Shown here: positions 9,301 through 21,372 of the stretch, one piece after another
Layout: each line of letters begins with the position of its first letter
Position numbering within the stretch: position 1 is the first letter of the stretch
From: Parelaphostrongylus tenuis
Lineage: Eukaryota; Nematoda; Chromadorea; Rhabditida; Metastrongylidae
Assembly: GCA_019055375.1 (NCBI GenBank)
Contig: JAHQIW010007056.1
Location: 62,001 to 126,000, forward strand
Direction: 5' to 3'
Length of the DNA: 64,000 nt
Notes under the pieces: generated by a model
The model's input: only the letters and a program-made list of their open reading frames with translations
Database searches by the model: none
What the model was told of the DNA's origin: nothing
Translations under genes and position numbers: made by a program

Positions 9301-12300
9301 ACAGAGGCAGAGGTAACATCATAGACTTTTACGTTTGCCTATTGTTTGGATAGCAAAGTAAAGTAGTTACTTTAATATTGGATGTCTCAATAAAACGTCC
9401 GAACTTTTCACGACTACGTGTACACATTTCGTTGCATGCCTCAATCGAATGATTTTAAACTCGTCTTTTAACGTCTGGAGCTTTGATCTGAATTTCTTTC
9501 TCTTCGAACAGAATAAAAAAGTGAGTCAACAATAGGAAGATGACTTCAAAAACCAAATCGCCACGCTTTCACTGATTTCTGACTGTCAAACAAATGTTGA
9601 TTCTGATGCAACTGGATTCGTGTTCAAATCACGCACCCTAATGAAGGACCACCATGCAGTGATTTGTTAGGGCGGAATGCATTAGGCAACTTTTTAATCT
9701 TATTATTTTTATTATTATTGTTTACTTTTTTATACGGCTTCTTCTAATCATTCAGTCTCAGTTGTAGAGCACATTAGGCTGAAGAATTCGAGATCAATAA
9801 TTATGCGAAAAATTGGAAGCAAAGACTGTAGCATATTGCTTCACTTCACTTTATCACTTAAGTGATCCGTCACACAGTCTTTTACTGTGCGGATCTCAGT
9901 ACTTCTAACATTCAAATCATTGTTGAGAATGCCGATTAAGTGTACCATCTCGAGGATGAGTCTTGTTATGGCGTTTCATGAGGCATTGACTACCAGAGAG
10001 TGGAAATCAACCCCGCCCCGCGCCGTGATCAGCATACATCCAGTCGGCCACGGGCGCCGTAGGGTATCAACATATAAAATCGTTTAGTTCCGCGGGAGGA
10101 CAAAAAGTCGTTACGTCTTACTTCGATTGAATTGAGGTACACCACTCTTACGAAGAGTCAAATGATCGAAGAAGCCATGAATATTGTGGTAACCTCCGTG
10201 GCAAACTCACTATCCGTTTCCAATCGTGCAGTTAGAGTTCTCCTCACATAAGAGCCTTAAATACACCACACTTCCGCAAAATAGCCTTTTTTACTGATTT
10301 TGGCAATAAAATGTCAAAGGATGGCTCGCTAGATTCTTTGTAGCAAAGCCTTGTTATAGTTCGGCTTTTAGCTGACTTCAAGAACGCAGTAAAGGTAACT
10401 CTGTCGGCGAAAAGATACTTACTATTTTTCATTTGTTGCTATTTGCATTTGGAGTCCTAGTAGTTATTTCAACAAGGATGATATGATGAACTATGGGGGT
10501 AAATCTCTATTCAATACGTAAAAGTCCTGTAAATGGGCTACACAAACTTCACAGCTAGAAATCCAAAATTGTACACCAACATCGTCATTAGAGCAAAAAA
10601 AGAATCCACAAGGCGTCAGCCATTTCGCAGGAATTATTCACAACAGCTTTACTGAATGTCATGCGAGAACTGGAATATGATAGCATTTGAGTGTAAGTCG
10701 ACGGCCAACTGCTACACTATTTCCATTCTTTAACATCAAACAGAGGTGAAGAAAACTCATGAAAAATTCAATCAAGTTACGTGACCTAACGAAAATGAAG
10801 GGCGCTATCTCATACACCAAGGTGCTAAGGTGCAGATCAGAAATGAAGTTATTCTAAGCTTTCTTTTGACACAAAATTTGTTCATGTTTGCCGCATCATG
10901 GCCGCTGAACGAAGTCTTCATCGGAATTTGCTGCTACACGAGTGAGAATTGCGACGCGATGCAGAGATCACCTTCAAAACATCAACCGTGCAAAGGCATA
11001 AGTATTTATGTCCAGGCGAACAGCGTTTTAATTCTTTGCTGAGTTTCGTGCCGGAAACCCGAACTTGAGGGACTAGCTACGCTTCGGACATCTACGCGAA
11101 GTTGATTGAGAGGACGCCACCGAAGAAACTATACTGTGAATGTGTTGGCTGATGGCGCATATTTTGTGTTCATTGGGGTAGTGCCAAAACTTATGAGAAG
11201 ACTGAATAGAATATTAAAAAGGCCCTTAATTCTCTCACGGATAAAAAAGTTGAAATTCTCAGATAAAGAACGAAAATTGCACCCTTTCAAGGAGGCAGTT
11301 GAAATCGCTAATTAGAGTAAGCACAATTCGCGAGAACGCGATTCTCGTTATTTAACTGGAAATTTTTTGTCTGTTCCAAAACGTTTAGAGGCGTCACGCA
11401 AAAGAAATGTAGAAAAAACTTTAATCTTTTGCATTATAATCATGAAATATTACAGACAGTTTACACTGCCAGATGAACCCACTATGAAGTCTAAGCAATG
11501 GGCTGAACTGCGAACGCGAGATGTTTTCTTCCCTTCGCTCTAAGGGTGATGTTTTTAAAACGTAATCTGGTGTCAGAATTGCAAAAATTTGTGCTAGCAA
11601 GTCTTAATTGAAAATTTGGTAGGAAGCCATCCGTAGGCATATAGTCAAACAAAAAATGCTCGTCCATCTATAGACCCTAGCCCAGCAAAAAAGAGCGTCG
11701 AGATTGAAACGTAATTCTACTCTTGCTGTTACAACGCAAGAAGACCTTTTAAGAAACTAAGTAGACTGTTCAAATCGCTCAACTCTCAAACGACTACTGA
11801 ATTGGGTAAAAATCCCTGTCCAGTGAAAAAAACTTTTAATATTCCTGTATCTCTGAAGATACACGCCGTTTGGGACGAGTTAAAAAATGCTATGAGAGCT
11901 CCCAAAAGTACAATCTCATTATTTACATGTATCTTAAGCATTTTAGCATCAAATTTATCAACATAGACCACTTCGTCTAGTTGCCAGTCCACAGTAAACT
12001 TCAGAAGAACAGTGTTCGTTATGAAAACTACAAAATCAACAACGGCTAGAATGATTTGAAGAATAAACATCACATTTCGATGAAAAAGAGAATGTAATTT
12101 GAGAACAAATGTTTCAAACAAAGTCGAAAAAGGGACGTGTGCTGTCGAGATTCGGTGATCCGCTGAAGTCAGCTAAGAAGGCCATAAAACATCTATTATT
12201 TCGGAAACGCTAGCCGAAATACTACGAGTGAATTGAGTAATGATAAGGGATTCTACCAAAAGGTAAAAACTGAGTGAAGCACGAAGACGATAAGAAAACA

Positions 12301-12689
12301 ACACGATCTTAGCTTAGGAAATTAGAAAAGAAAAAGAAATTACCTAAAATCTCTATGAGAGGACAATGTAATACGTAGAGCTCAAATACATTTATTCATT
12401 CCCATCGTTTACATCGTTAAAACTGACCTTGGTTGTTCAAGTAAAAATCACATAAAATTTACGCGGGAGAAATCGAAAACAAATTAGCTAAAATTTTTCA
12501 ACGTTCAAGTCATCCTATCCGAAAGCGCCAACAATCGTAGTGGTATCAAAAGTAACTAACAAAAACACACTGGTTCATTGTCTCTCCCCTCATCCAGTAC
12601 ACATAGAACGCACATGTGTGCACAGGAAAAGAGCATATGGAGGAATCTTTGAACGTAGCGTGAAAGGTAGTTTTTTTCAAAGACTACGA
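9301..12689. other. intergenic-like/intronic stretch upstream of short isoform
   Basis: Possible short-isoform promoter at the low end. 11640-11830 weakly resembles the M1 element end (CTGTCCAGTGAAAAAAAC). A minus ORF at 10244-10432 is unassigned. Nothing else recognised. Confidence 0.45.
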
Positions 12690-13220
12690 AACGGAAGGAA
12701 CTCCATGGGTTGGACTTGAAGGAAAAGCTGCATTCTCTCACGACAGGGCTGGTGCAAATAAGGTGACGTTCATTCTGCCATATGTTTCCACCTATGTAAG
12801 AAGAGCTATCGAACACTGCTTGAGGACAGGAATGGACAAATCGGTAGTAGTGATTGAAACACACTAGCCACTCACAAGCGCCACGTGGTCCGTAACCGAT
12901 TGCACGGCTGTCTTTGAGAAACGAAATTTGGCGCACCCATGAAGACGAAGAGACGACGGTTGTATGGTATGATATGGTATAATATCTTGTAATTCATGCG
13001 GAAATGATTACATAGGCGAAACGGATAGACCATCCTGCGTCTGCAAAAATAGTCTACTACGTTTATCGCAAACTTGAAGCCAAAAAACTTTTCTTCAGGC
13101 ACTCACAGGAAAAAACATAACGGAAAAGATTTAGATGTGAAAATCAGTATCCTCGCACAGAAATCCAGAACATATGTGTGAAAAACTCTCAAAGCTTCTT
13201 GATAAACTGCAAAAAATCCA
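12690..13220 (+). pseudogene. Penelope-like GIY-YIG relic
   Basis: KVTFILPYVSTYVRRAIEHC and MDKSVVVIE parallel KVPFIIPFYSNEVSTAIKRC and LEQSVAIIE of the intact copy. Further on, NDYIGETDRP and LDVKISILAQKSRTY match the GIY-YIG core. Stops and frameshifts throughout. Confidence 0.72.
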
Positions 13221-13929
13221 GATTAACAACAAAGAGAAGTGTCTCGTCACGTGTGACCTCGCATTCAATACAACCAAAAAATTTTGCACTGAATCGTATT
13301 TAATAAATTTTACTGATAAGAACCTCGTTTCTTCTCATCAGAAGAAAATTTAAATCGATATTCTAACAGGACGGTGGAATATGGGAGAGAGAAGAAGAAA
13401 TGTAATCCATTCTCATCACAAGTTTTACTAGCGTTTTTATTTTCAGCATAATATCCATAACATATATTTATTTAGAACGCTGACCAATCTCAGTTCTGAT
13501 AAATTTCTAAGCGGAAAAAGAGAAAATACTTAATTCAGTGCAAATCAGTAAAAATGCCTTTTGAAAACAATTTACAACAGTAGTGTAAATGCTACTTCAG
13601 TGAGAATGACAATCTGCACTCAAGAATATTCATGGGGCAGGCCAAAAATCTCCAACAGATAGCAACGCACGCGATTCCAAAGGCCTTAATCAATGATGGA
13701 AGTGAGGAATGAACGAAAAAAGGAAGAGTTGAGATTCATGAAACGTGTGTTTAAGACATATCAAGAATGCTTTGTGTTATTCATGATTGAGCTATTCTCA
13801 TATATCATTATACTCGGTATTGAATGAATTTACCTTTTTTGCACAATAGGAATTAACAATTTTTTTGTGAAGTTTCGCCACTAAGTTTTTCTACTTCGCT
13901 ACATCTTCAAAGAATTTCCAGCATCTATA
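13221..13929. other. unassigned AT-rich intron sequence
   Basis: No coding, tRNA-like or repeat match seen between the Penelope relic and the TA microsatellite. Confidence 0.5.
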
Positions 13930-14022
13930 AGTATATTTATATATGTATTTATATATACATATATATACACGATATATATTCACATGTATATATGCGCACA
14001 TGGATATATAATATATATATGT

Positions 14023-14056
<34 letters not shown>
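13930..14056. repeat. TA / TATACA microsatellite
   Basis: Imperfect TATATGTA/TATACA repeats ending in a pure (TA)n run of about 27 bases. Confidence 0.9.
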
Positions 14057-14061
<5 letters not shown>

Positions 14062-14300
14062 GTCGTGACCGTGATTGTGATGTTGGTCGCAGCGCGCATG
14101 GGGTCCAACCCCAGCCCCAACACTCCGGCAGTCAACAACGAACGCCCTGTGGAACGCCAAAACCGGACTACTTCGAGAATGCATAGAGACGCGCTCAACC
14201 AGTATTCAACCACGTTTAATAAGGAGACGGAAAAGAGACTGAATTCTAGATGTACTTAGATCCGCACAGTGGAAAGAAATAAACTGTGAAGACGGATAAT
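14057..14300 (+). other. unassigned GC-richer block in TA microsatellite
   Basis: GGGTGTCGTGACCGTGATTG, TGGGGTCCAACCCCAGCCCC and a 64-codon frame ending NKETEKRLNSRCT are followed by CTGTGAAGACGGATAATAAAG, which partly resembles the RTE 3' end. It may be another RTE-derived repeat or a captured gene fragment; I do not recognise the peptide. Confidence 0.3.
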
Positions 14301-14319
14301 AAAGTGCCTATATTTATGT

Positions 14320-14402
14320 TCATAAATATACGTATACTTACTCACATGTATATAGATATAGATATACACATATATATGAATCTAAACATAGATGTATATA
14401 CA
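14320..14402. repeat. ATACATATAGATA microsatellite
   Basis: Imperfect ATATACGTATAC/ATATAGATATACACATAT repeats between two GC-richer blocks. A sister tract follows at 14688-14765. Confidence 0.8.
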
Positions 14403-14404
14403 TG

Positions 14405-14690
14405 TCCCCCCAAATATTTCACGTTATGGCTGGTAAGTGTTAACAGGAAGGGAGGAGGGTTGACCCCGAGAGGGCCACCCAAGATGAGAAGTAGTCCGAC
14501 GTTTCCGCTCGGAAAGTCCAGCTAAGAGTAAACCGTAGCATGAATGACAGCCGTCTTGGTAGCTACTAGTTGCAAGGTGGTAACCTTCCTCTAATCACAA
14601 GGGCCGGCGACTATTCTGATGTAGGGGTGTGCTGAGGTACCCTTAATTCGTGAAGATGGACCGTCCAAGTACCCAAGTACCAAGCATACA
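14405..14690 (+). mobile_element. RTE-related non-autonomous repeat
   Basis: A relatively GC-rich, non-coding block inside TA microsatellite. Its end GTGAAGATGGACCGTCCAAG followed by TACCCAAGTACC repeats the RTE 3' terminus seen at 57.83 kb and 38.0 kb. The body (GAGGGTTGACCCCGAGAGGG, GGTGGTAACCTTCCTC) has no ORF. Likely a SINE or deletion derivative mobilised by RTE. Confidence 0.5.
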
Positions 14691-15069
14691 CATATGGTAT
14701 ATATACGCATATATACAAATGTATATGTTCGTATATTTGTACTATATATATATACATGTATATGTGAAATTTATCAAATAATTAAAAATTTAAGACATTT
14801 TGCAGAAAGCGTATTAAAGATTATAACACACGACAAAATACTGCACGAAATTCATGAAGAGAAAAGTTGATTTAGTAGATTTATTTTATACACGTCTATA
14901 CGACATGAAAACTCTTTATGATCAAGCAGGCAGAATGGCACATCATTTAGTTTTTCAAGTGAATAAAGCCAATCATCCTCCTCCATTCAAGCAACAAGAT
15001 TACTTTTAACGATAAATTAACTAAATTTTCTTTTTGTAGAAACTGTCATCATAAGTTACTGTGCAGTTC

Positions 15070-15310
15070 CCAGTAATTCTTGCATTCATCCTCTAGGTCG
15101 ATCTTCCAATTTTTCACGTCTTGCCTCGACTGCTGATTGAGAATTTTGTCTCTTTCATGATGCAGTAGAATGCTGATAGACGCTTCTTCTTACAGTTTCC
15201 GAGGTAGCCAAGCTAAGGGGTCCGCTGAATGACTGCAAGAGCGGGGAAGTGAATCGAACCAGCACTTTGTTTTTGAAATACCGTATCACTAACCACTGCG
15301 CTTCCCTGTC
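15070..15310 (-). mobile_element. SINE family 2, nearly full length
   Basis: Head (minus) AGCGCAGTGGTTAGTGATACGG with GGTTCGATTCACTTCCCC as B box. Body CTACTGCATCATGAAAGAGACAAAA...AGGATGAATGCAAG. The B box is close to consensus GGTTCRANNCC. Confidence 0.7.
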
Positions 15311-15953
15311 TCTCCCCCCTCCCCTTTCTTCACCACATCCTCCACTCCGGAAGACCCAAGCAGAAAAATTTTTCCATCACTTTAGATCGGAAGAGTAGAA
15401 GAAGACGTAAGTAGTATACGGAGCAATCGTTGATATTATTAATATATTTCGCTCAGTTGCTGCTCTTATTTCAACGGAAATGAGATTTTCGTAAGAAATT
15501 ATCACAATAACCCGAAATCTGGAGCACTTTTGTGTAAAGATGGCAGAGGCCATGAAAATTAACAAGCTAAAGATTCCTTAGCCAACAAGGGACCTCTTGT
15601 AAAACGACAGATCATGAAACGATCCGCTGACGGCAGCAAGACACGTGATGATTAGTCGACAAAAAATCTGCGAAACTAGATAACAAGTTGAAAATAACAG
15701 GAATCCTCGTAATGTATATTGTTTCTAGAGTTAAATTCACGTTTTTTATACAATCTGTTATCAGAGCTCTACTGCTAAGATTGTACTTCTAAAATTGAAA
15801 TCACTTCCGCGCATTCATCGCTCCAAGCGTCCTCAAACAAATCAGGTGTTGCTTGAACTGCTCCTTCACTATTTCGTCTCTTTCATAGATGTCGTGGAAT
15901 AATCTGGTAATATATTCTAATCCCTTCATGAAGTCTTTTATGACACTTACACT

Positions 15954-15996
15954 GTGCAAGGCACGTGTTTCGGCGTTGCAGCCTCGTCAATCGCAC
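15954..15996 (-). ncRNA. hammerhead ribozyme motif, copy 3
   Basis: Minus strand: stem I GTGCGA/TTGCAC (six pairs, one G-U); core TTGACGA; stem II GGC/GCC with loop TGCAAC; GAAA; stem III CACGTG; site GCC. Nearly complete, with the first core base and the cleavage triplet changed. Confidence 0.6.
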
Positions 15997-16153
15997 GGCG
16001 CCCTTGGGTTGAATCAGTTCTGCGGGGATATATCTCCTATATAAAGGAATCGACGCCGGAATATTTACACTCGCCGATAGTTGAAAAATCACCCAACGGG
16101 CAGTGCTGTACACTTGACTGCTTGTGGATGGGAAAACTGAACGGAAAGGTACT

Positions 16154-16196
16154 CTGCAACTGATGTGGCTGTAATGCCAAAACACGTGTCTTGGAC
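16154..16196 (+). ncRNA. hammerhead ribozyme motif, copy 4
   Basis: Core CTGATGT (last A changed), stem II GGC/GCC around TGTAAT, AAAA in place of GAAA, then CACGTG and an intact GTC site (16188-16190). Stem I is only partly paired. It lies head-to-head with copy 3 in the same insertion. Confidence 0.55.
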
Positions 16197-16976
16197 TGTG
16201 TAAGCCCCATAAAAGACTTTATGAAAAGCTCAAAATATGTTATCAGATTATATCGGTTTGAGCGAGATTCTAAAAATACTCGAAGAAAAAGGTATGTAGT
16301 AGAATAGTATTCGAGTTGCTTCTTGCAGTATGCAGATAACCAGGCTGAAGTCATCGTTCTCAGTTGATCAGTTCAGTGATTGCGAGAGAATATTCGGAGT
16401 AGGGCATCAAGCTGAAACCTTTTATTTTGATAGCCCGCATCACTAACCACTTGGCCAGATCGTCTTGTTCTCTTAATGATGTACAGTTCCATGTAGTTTA
16501 GAAAAAAGCCTAATCTCTGCTTCACAACAAAGGAGTCTATTAGCTCGTAGTTGGAGCCTCTGATAAGCACGAATGCAGATCATGTCGCAATCTTTCTTCT
16601 GTATGTCTTTTTCATTGATTGTTATATATCGACTAGAAATAAGAGACGTATACGGATGAGAGAAGACATTCACATAGAGCAATGTGATATTGGAAAAAGT
16701 AACCAAAAAAGAGAAGAAAATGATATCGCACTTCTAAGATGTTTAGGTTCATCAAAAATACGTTGAAGTTTTGAACTGAAAGCAGCAAGAAATTATAAAG
16801 TGAAATATAGCCTTTGCATCAATACTATTACTAATGAAGATATAAGATTTGAGTTGATTCATTAGCAACATTCAAAACAGTTTGACTTCTATAAATAAGC
16901 CTTGGTGTAGAGCCGTGACTTTCTTCACAACAAGACCACCATAGATGCAAAACTATTGGCTGCTATCAAATTCAAA

Positions 16977-17274
16977 AAAGAGCGCATGTGACACCGTGGT
17001 TAGAAGTGCACTGCGTCATACACGAGGTCAATGGTTCGATCTCGCGCTCATGGCTCACCAAGCCATCCATCCCACCGGGGTCGGTAAATTGGTACCAGAC
17101 TGGTCTCAGACCTGTCTAGGACGATAAGCAGCACTAACTCGCTACAGCCACTGCCAGTCCATTGTAAAGGCCAGGTATGCATTCAATCATCTCAAACGAA
17201 TTTGATTGAAGACAAAGACATGGCGCAGCCCCCAAAAATTGATCAACGCCAAGAGCTTTATCCTTTATTCTTTT
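16977..17274 (+). mobile_element. SINE family 1, copy b
   Basis: Head GAGCGCATGTGACACCGTGG, B box GGTTCGATCTC, body and tail as in copy a. It is bounded by a perfect 13-bp target duplication TATCAAATTCAAA (16964-16976 and 17275-17287). Confidence 0.88.
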
Positions 17275-17289
17275 TATCAAATTCAAACT

Positions 17290-19120
17290 AACATTGTCAT
17301 ACCTCATAGTTAATTCAGTATATTACGACAAAACCTAATGATTTACAGCTTACTTGGTTGCAGGTTGAAAATCCTCTTATTGTGCCATTATCAAATACCA
17401 AGTTTTTAAGGTATACAACATATATTCTTTCCATTCCATTGCTCCAAGGTTTGAATTTAGAACACGAATGCAAATGAAGAAACGGGAATTTGTCCAAAAA
17501 GAGTTTATTTACCGATGTATTGCTTGTTTTTAATAGCTATTCGTTATATTTTTAAGGGTTCAAAGTCCAATCATAGTTATTTACTGTTCAATCAGCTGCG
17601 ACAGAGTGAAGTCATTTGTCTATAATATATCCCCCTGAGACACTCTAGTGATCGAGAAATTACCGGTTGTTGGCAAAAAACCAGCATCGCCGCCAGTGTT
17701 CAATTAATAACCACCACACAGTATAAATAATAAAGGTCACACTTCATGAACTTTAACTTACTTTTCTATCTAAATTGTAACTTAGTCACCTGATAGTCAT
17801 TGATTAAAAAGGTAAAACAAAAATTCTGGGAGACTCATTAAAGTATAGTGTGTAATGAATTTCCAAAGCACGACTGAGCATCTGATAACGTGATAACATA
17901 TTTTGGTACTGTTCTATTATGGCGATGTCACTTGAGGCCATCGGTAAAAACGTATTTTTGCTTTTGCAAAACGTTTCCAAAGTTTATCGATGGCTCAAAT
18001 CAAGTGAAATTCAATGGCATCTTTGATTTCTCAAATAGCTTATTTTTGGAGCTGTATGAGTCAAGCTAACATTTTGATTCTCATTCGAAGATTTCTCACA
18101 GAATGAAAGTTTTGTTGTAATGAACTTTTAATCGTTAGATAGAAAAAATATTTCCAATTATAATGGTATATTTGGCTTTCGGTAAGGACTTCTTCGAGCT
18201 TTGTAACGACCGAAAAAATATTGGCTTTCACTCTCAGTGGGCACTACTAGTCGGCCAGGGTGTGTGTACAGCTGTAATACCAATTCGCTGCATAAATCAC
18301 ATGTGGACTTTTTTTTTGTGAAAATCAGAGATCTCTCCAACGCTTCAGAATGTTTTTACTTGTCCATGTGCTTTTTAAAAAAAAAGGATTTATTGAGAAT
18401 GAATTTCGTGTTTCAAAGATCGACAAATTCACAATAAATTATAGAACACTGTTCAGGGGGCCAGAAAACTCTGATCGCATCCAAGAGCGATCTAAAAACA
18501 CGTTACCTGAGTCGAAAATGGAGAATACAACTGGATATAGCACTAGTATCAGCAGAATTCAGACTATGGAATGGTTTCAAAAAATCTGAGGGAGATGCTC
18601 TCCCAACGAAAGACGCGTTGAAATGTCTCAAGTGTGAAACATACTTTTATTTTGGCTGTTACAGCGAATCAAAAGATTTCTTTCAATAACTAAGATATCG
18701 CTGGAATTGTCTGGATTTGAGCTATTGAATGAGCTAAAAAGCAATTTGAAAAATTGAAAAACAAACTTGTTTCTGAAGGGGTGCGGAGAATAACGATATT
18801 TCAAATGTGTGAAACTCATTCTTCTCGTGTGAATTACAGAGCCCTAAGAAGTTTCTTTTATAAGATAAACACATTTTATTAATCAGATAGATTTGCTCTA
18901 TTTAATGGTTAAAGTTTTGCTATAAAAAACTTCTATCAGGCGGGAAATCTTTGAATGTGGAACAAAAACTCATTTTGACTGTGACGGCGTTAGAAACAAG
19001 CAACATGAGAAATAAGATATACCTTTGAAATTCACTCAGTTTAAGCTATCTGATAATCATACATTCGTCAAATAACAGAAAAGAATGCTCTTTCACCGAA
19101 CGCCTCAAGTGGCACCGCCA
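17290..19120. other. unassigned intron sequence
   Basis: AT-rich. No exon with paired splice sites and no repeat family recognised. Confidence 0.5.
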
Positions 19121-19178
19121 TAATAGAGAAGTACCCATGTTTTGAGCAGTTTATGAGGCCTGGTACGGCACTTATGCA

Positions 19179-19224
19179 GTACTAGGCAGCTGCTGTTTCA
19201 CCCTTGTAGGCTCATCAGTAGTAC
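19179..19224 (-). ncRNA. hammerhead ribozyme motif, copy 5 (core intact)
   Basis: Minus strand: stem I GTACTA/TAGTAC, six perfect pairs; invariant core CTGATGA; stem II GCCT/GGGT with loop ACAA (two G-U pairs); GAAA; short palindromic stem III region; TGCC before stem I'. Stem I has changed on both sides together relative to copies 1 and 7 (GTGCTA/TAGCAC), which is compensatory covariation. The tail at about 19125-19165 matches the family. Confidence 0.68.
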
Positions 19225-20559
19225 GGTGCCTTTCCTTTCAACCGATCCCTTTCAGGAGGATATACTCCTAATTATGAAGAAATAAACGCCAAATTATTTG
19301 ATCACCGCATGCCCAGTAAGGGCACAACTGAGCTTTAATTTCTAGCCCATTACACCAAAAAAGGTAATATTTCAACTTCAATAAAACACTGTCGCAGAAC
19401 TTATTCATCAATAGAAATGCAAAAGTAACGGAAACCTAGAGAGATTCAACTGCTATAGAACAAAAGAAAACGAGATATAGGAAAAATTATCGTAAAATAC
19501 AAAGTACAAAATAAGATACAACCTACATAACAACAAAGTCCTTATATCACAGTAAAGTTATTTTCAAACAGTATTAGAGTGGGGTCGCGAAAAACTCCTT
19601 TCGGAAGAAAATCCTGTGGCATACGAAGAGGGCAAATTACAGCATCGGCAACTACTCTGATATATGCCTTCTTGCATTTTTTTTTTTCACATCTACAGCT
19701 GCTTACCTGCCTTACCCTCGTTAATAATAGCAATAACTGCAGAAAAGGAAAGCAAACATGTGATACGTAATAGTCGGTTTTCAAAGTCTACTCATAACTA
19801 TCAACAAGTAGACGCCACCCTTTCACCCGATTACCAACATTTTGAGGAATACTTTCGAATCGAATGAGGTGTTCTGAATAATAAGAATATTATTTATATT
19901 CATGGAAGAGTGATTGTAACCTGGTAGAACAGCTTTAACATCGCCCGAAGAAAATCTCTTCAGAAGGGGAAAGAGAAGCGTTCTATCAGATGATGTCATG
20001 TGTCACAGGATTTCACTATCTTCCCTGAAGACGTCATATACGTGCTCGAATGGGGCAATATCTCGACAAACGCCGTTGTTCACAAACAAATTCACCTCTC
20101 TAGAGTGTCGCTGGCAACATATTGCAACGGTCAACTGAGAGAAATCAAGGTGACTCTTTAGGGGAATCTGGGCGATAAAAAGCTTGGTATTAGTTAATTA
20201 CTCTAGCTACTGCTCTGAGAGCGAGTATTACAGAGGTAACAAAGCCGTCCACCATGAGCATGGTACTGGTCAGATCCTTGCAGTACTTCCTGTGATCAGT
20301 CAACAAACGCCTAACCGAATTCCCAGCTCGATGTTACCTCCGAGATTGCAAGGAAGATCGTCGCAATCACTATTACACGTCATTCATGAAGAGAGCAAAA
20401 TTCTTGAGCATCAGTCAAAAAAAACATTAAGCGACTGTTTGAAGAGCTCTGGAGCTAAGAATGCAAGAAAACGAATCGACTCAGAAGTACTGGGATGTCG
20501 ATAGTAAGGATGTGTTAATGGGGCGCATAGAAGAAAACAAAATCATTTCCTCTGATCCT

Positions 20560-20705
20560 TGTGGGAACGCCTTAGCTCGGTCATCTGAAGGTTTCAGCGA
20601 GAATCGACTCGGCCAACGTTCAACGACATTCATAAGAAAAAAAGTCCTCGAGCAGCAGCAAAGGCCAGACGCGAAATTGTTCGAAGCTTTCCGATGATGA
20701 ATGGA
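20560..20705 (+). repeat. SINE family 2 body fragment
   Basis: GAACGCCTTAGCTCGGTCATC..., GAGAATCGACTCGGCC, CGACATTCATAAG, TCCTCGAGCAGCAGC and CCGATGATGAATG follow the family-2 body in plus orientation. Head absent; upstream 20395-20555 holds a weaker second match. Confidence 0.5.
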
Positions 20706-21318
20706 ACGAAAGGAATTGAGCAAAAAGTGCTGGGATTGACATGGTAAATGTGATGATGGGTCGTTGAAATATATAGTCGTTGAAATATATAATAACTGCT
20801 GAATTTGATAAAGTAAACACCTAAAACTATTGGATAGATTGTTACTGGAATCACATTCATCTTTAGCTTGAAAATAACTTAAAAAACATTTTCACAAGAA
20901 ACTGCGATTTTATGGAAGGTAAACGACCTAGAGTACTTTTGAATTTAATGATAAAGCTTTGAAACCCTTGAATGTTAGAGTTTACCGGTGATCGTTCTCG
21001 AATGAAAATAGTTGGCAATGTCGAACATGTCCATCATTCCATGGTAGGGAAAAAAGCATCTATAACTGCGTCAAGAAAGAGTGGTGATGCTCAAAGCGAA
21101 AACTGAACAGTCGCCAATAAAACATAAGATATCGTTGGACATTTAGATATGATGAAAGGACACTCTGCAGTTCTGGAAAGTAATTATTAAAGAATACGTT
21201 AACACTGGTCACACTACCACTGACGGTTCAATCAAAGATTGGAGAATGCTGCATAGCTCGCTGAATAGTAGCCAAAATTTTGATTCACAAGTAACTTCAT
21301 TGATCTGTTTATAGGCTC

Positions 21319-21372
21319 TAGTACACCCCGATACACGTGTTGCGGCCTTGACAGCCTCGTTAAGAGCCCATA
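21319..21372 (-). ncRNA. hammerhead-element relic, copy 6
   Basis: Minus strand: TTAACGA, GGCTGTCAAGGCC, GCAACACGTGTA and a CTAGAGCCTATAAACAG tail. Recognisable only by alignment to the other copies; core bases are lost. Confidence 0.4.

Larger units (their letters stand above)
15902..16293. mobile_element. hammerhead-bearing retroelement, inverted dimer
   Basis: A 392-bp insertion splits a tRNA-headed SINE (15805-15901 and 16294-16465). It is flanked by a 13-bp target duplication, ATGTCGTGGAATA (15889-15901) and ATGTAGTAGAATA (16294-16306), 11/13 identical. Inside are two head-to-head arms, each with a hammerhead motif followed by the family tail CATAAAAGACTTNATGAA. The left arm is about 50 bp shorter at its tail than the right arm, which ends GAAGAAAAAGG. 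Inverted partial arms and 10-15 bp duplications are what Penelope-like elements produce. No protein is encoded, so this is a non-autonomous element. Confidence 0.7.
15805..16465 (-). repeat. SINE family 2 split by the hammerhead element
   Basis: The two halves, 15805-15901 (3' body) and 16294-16465 (5' body plus tRNA-like head with GGTTTCAGCTTG), form one minus-strand SINE interrupted by the 392-bp insertion at 15902-16293. Confidence 0.65.

Noticed and set aside
10244..10432. 62-codon minus ORF (ADRVTFTAFLKSAKSRTITR...)
   Set aside because: Looks protein-like, but no family is recognised and no splice sites place it in unc-13 in phase.
12556..12936. 126-codon minus-strand ORF
   Set aside because: The plus strand here aligns with the Penelope post-RT region, so the minus frame is a shadow.
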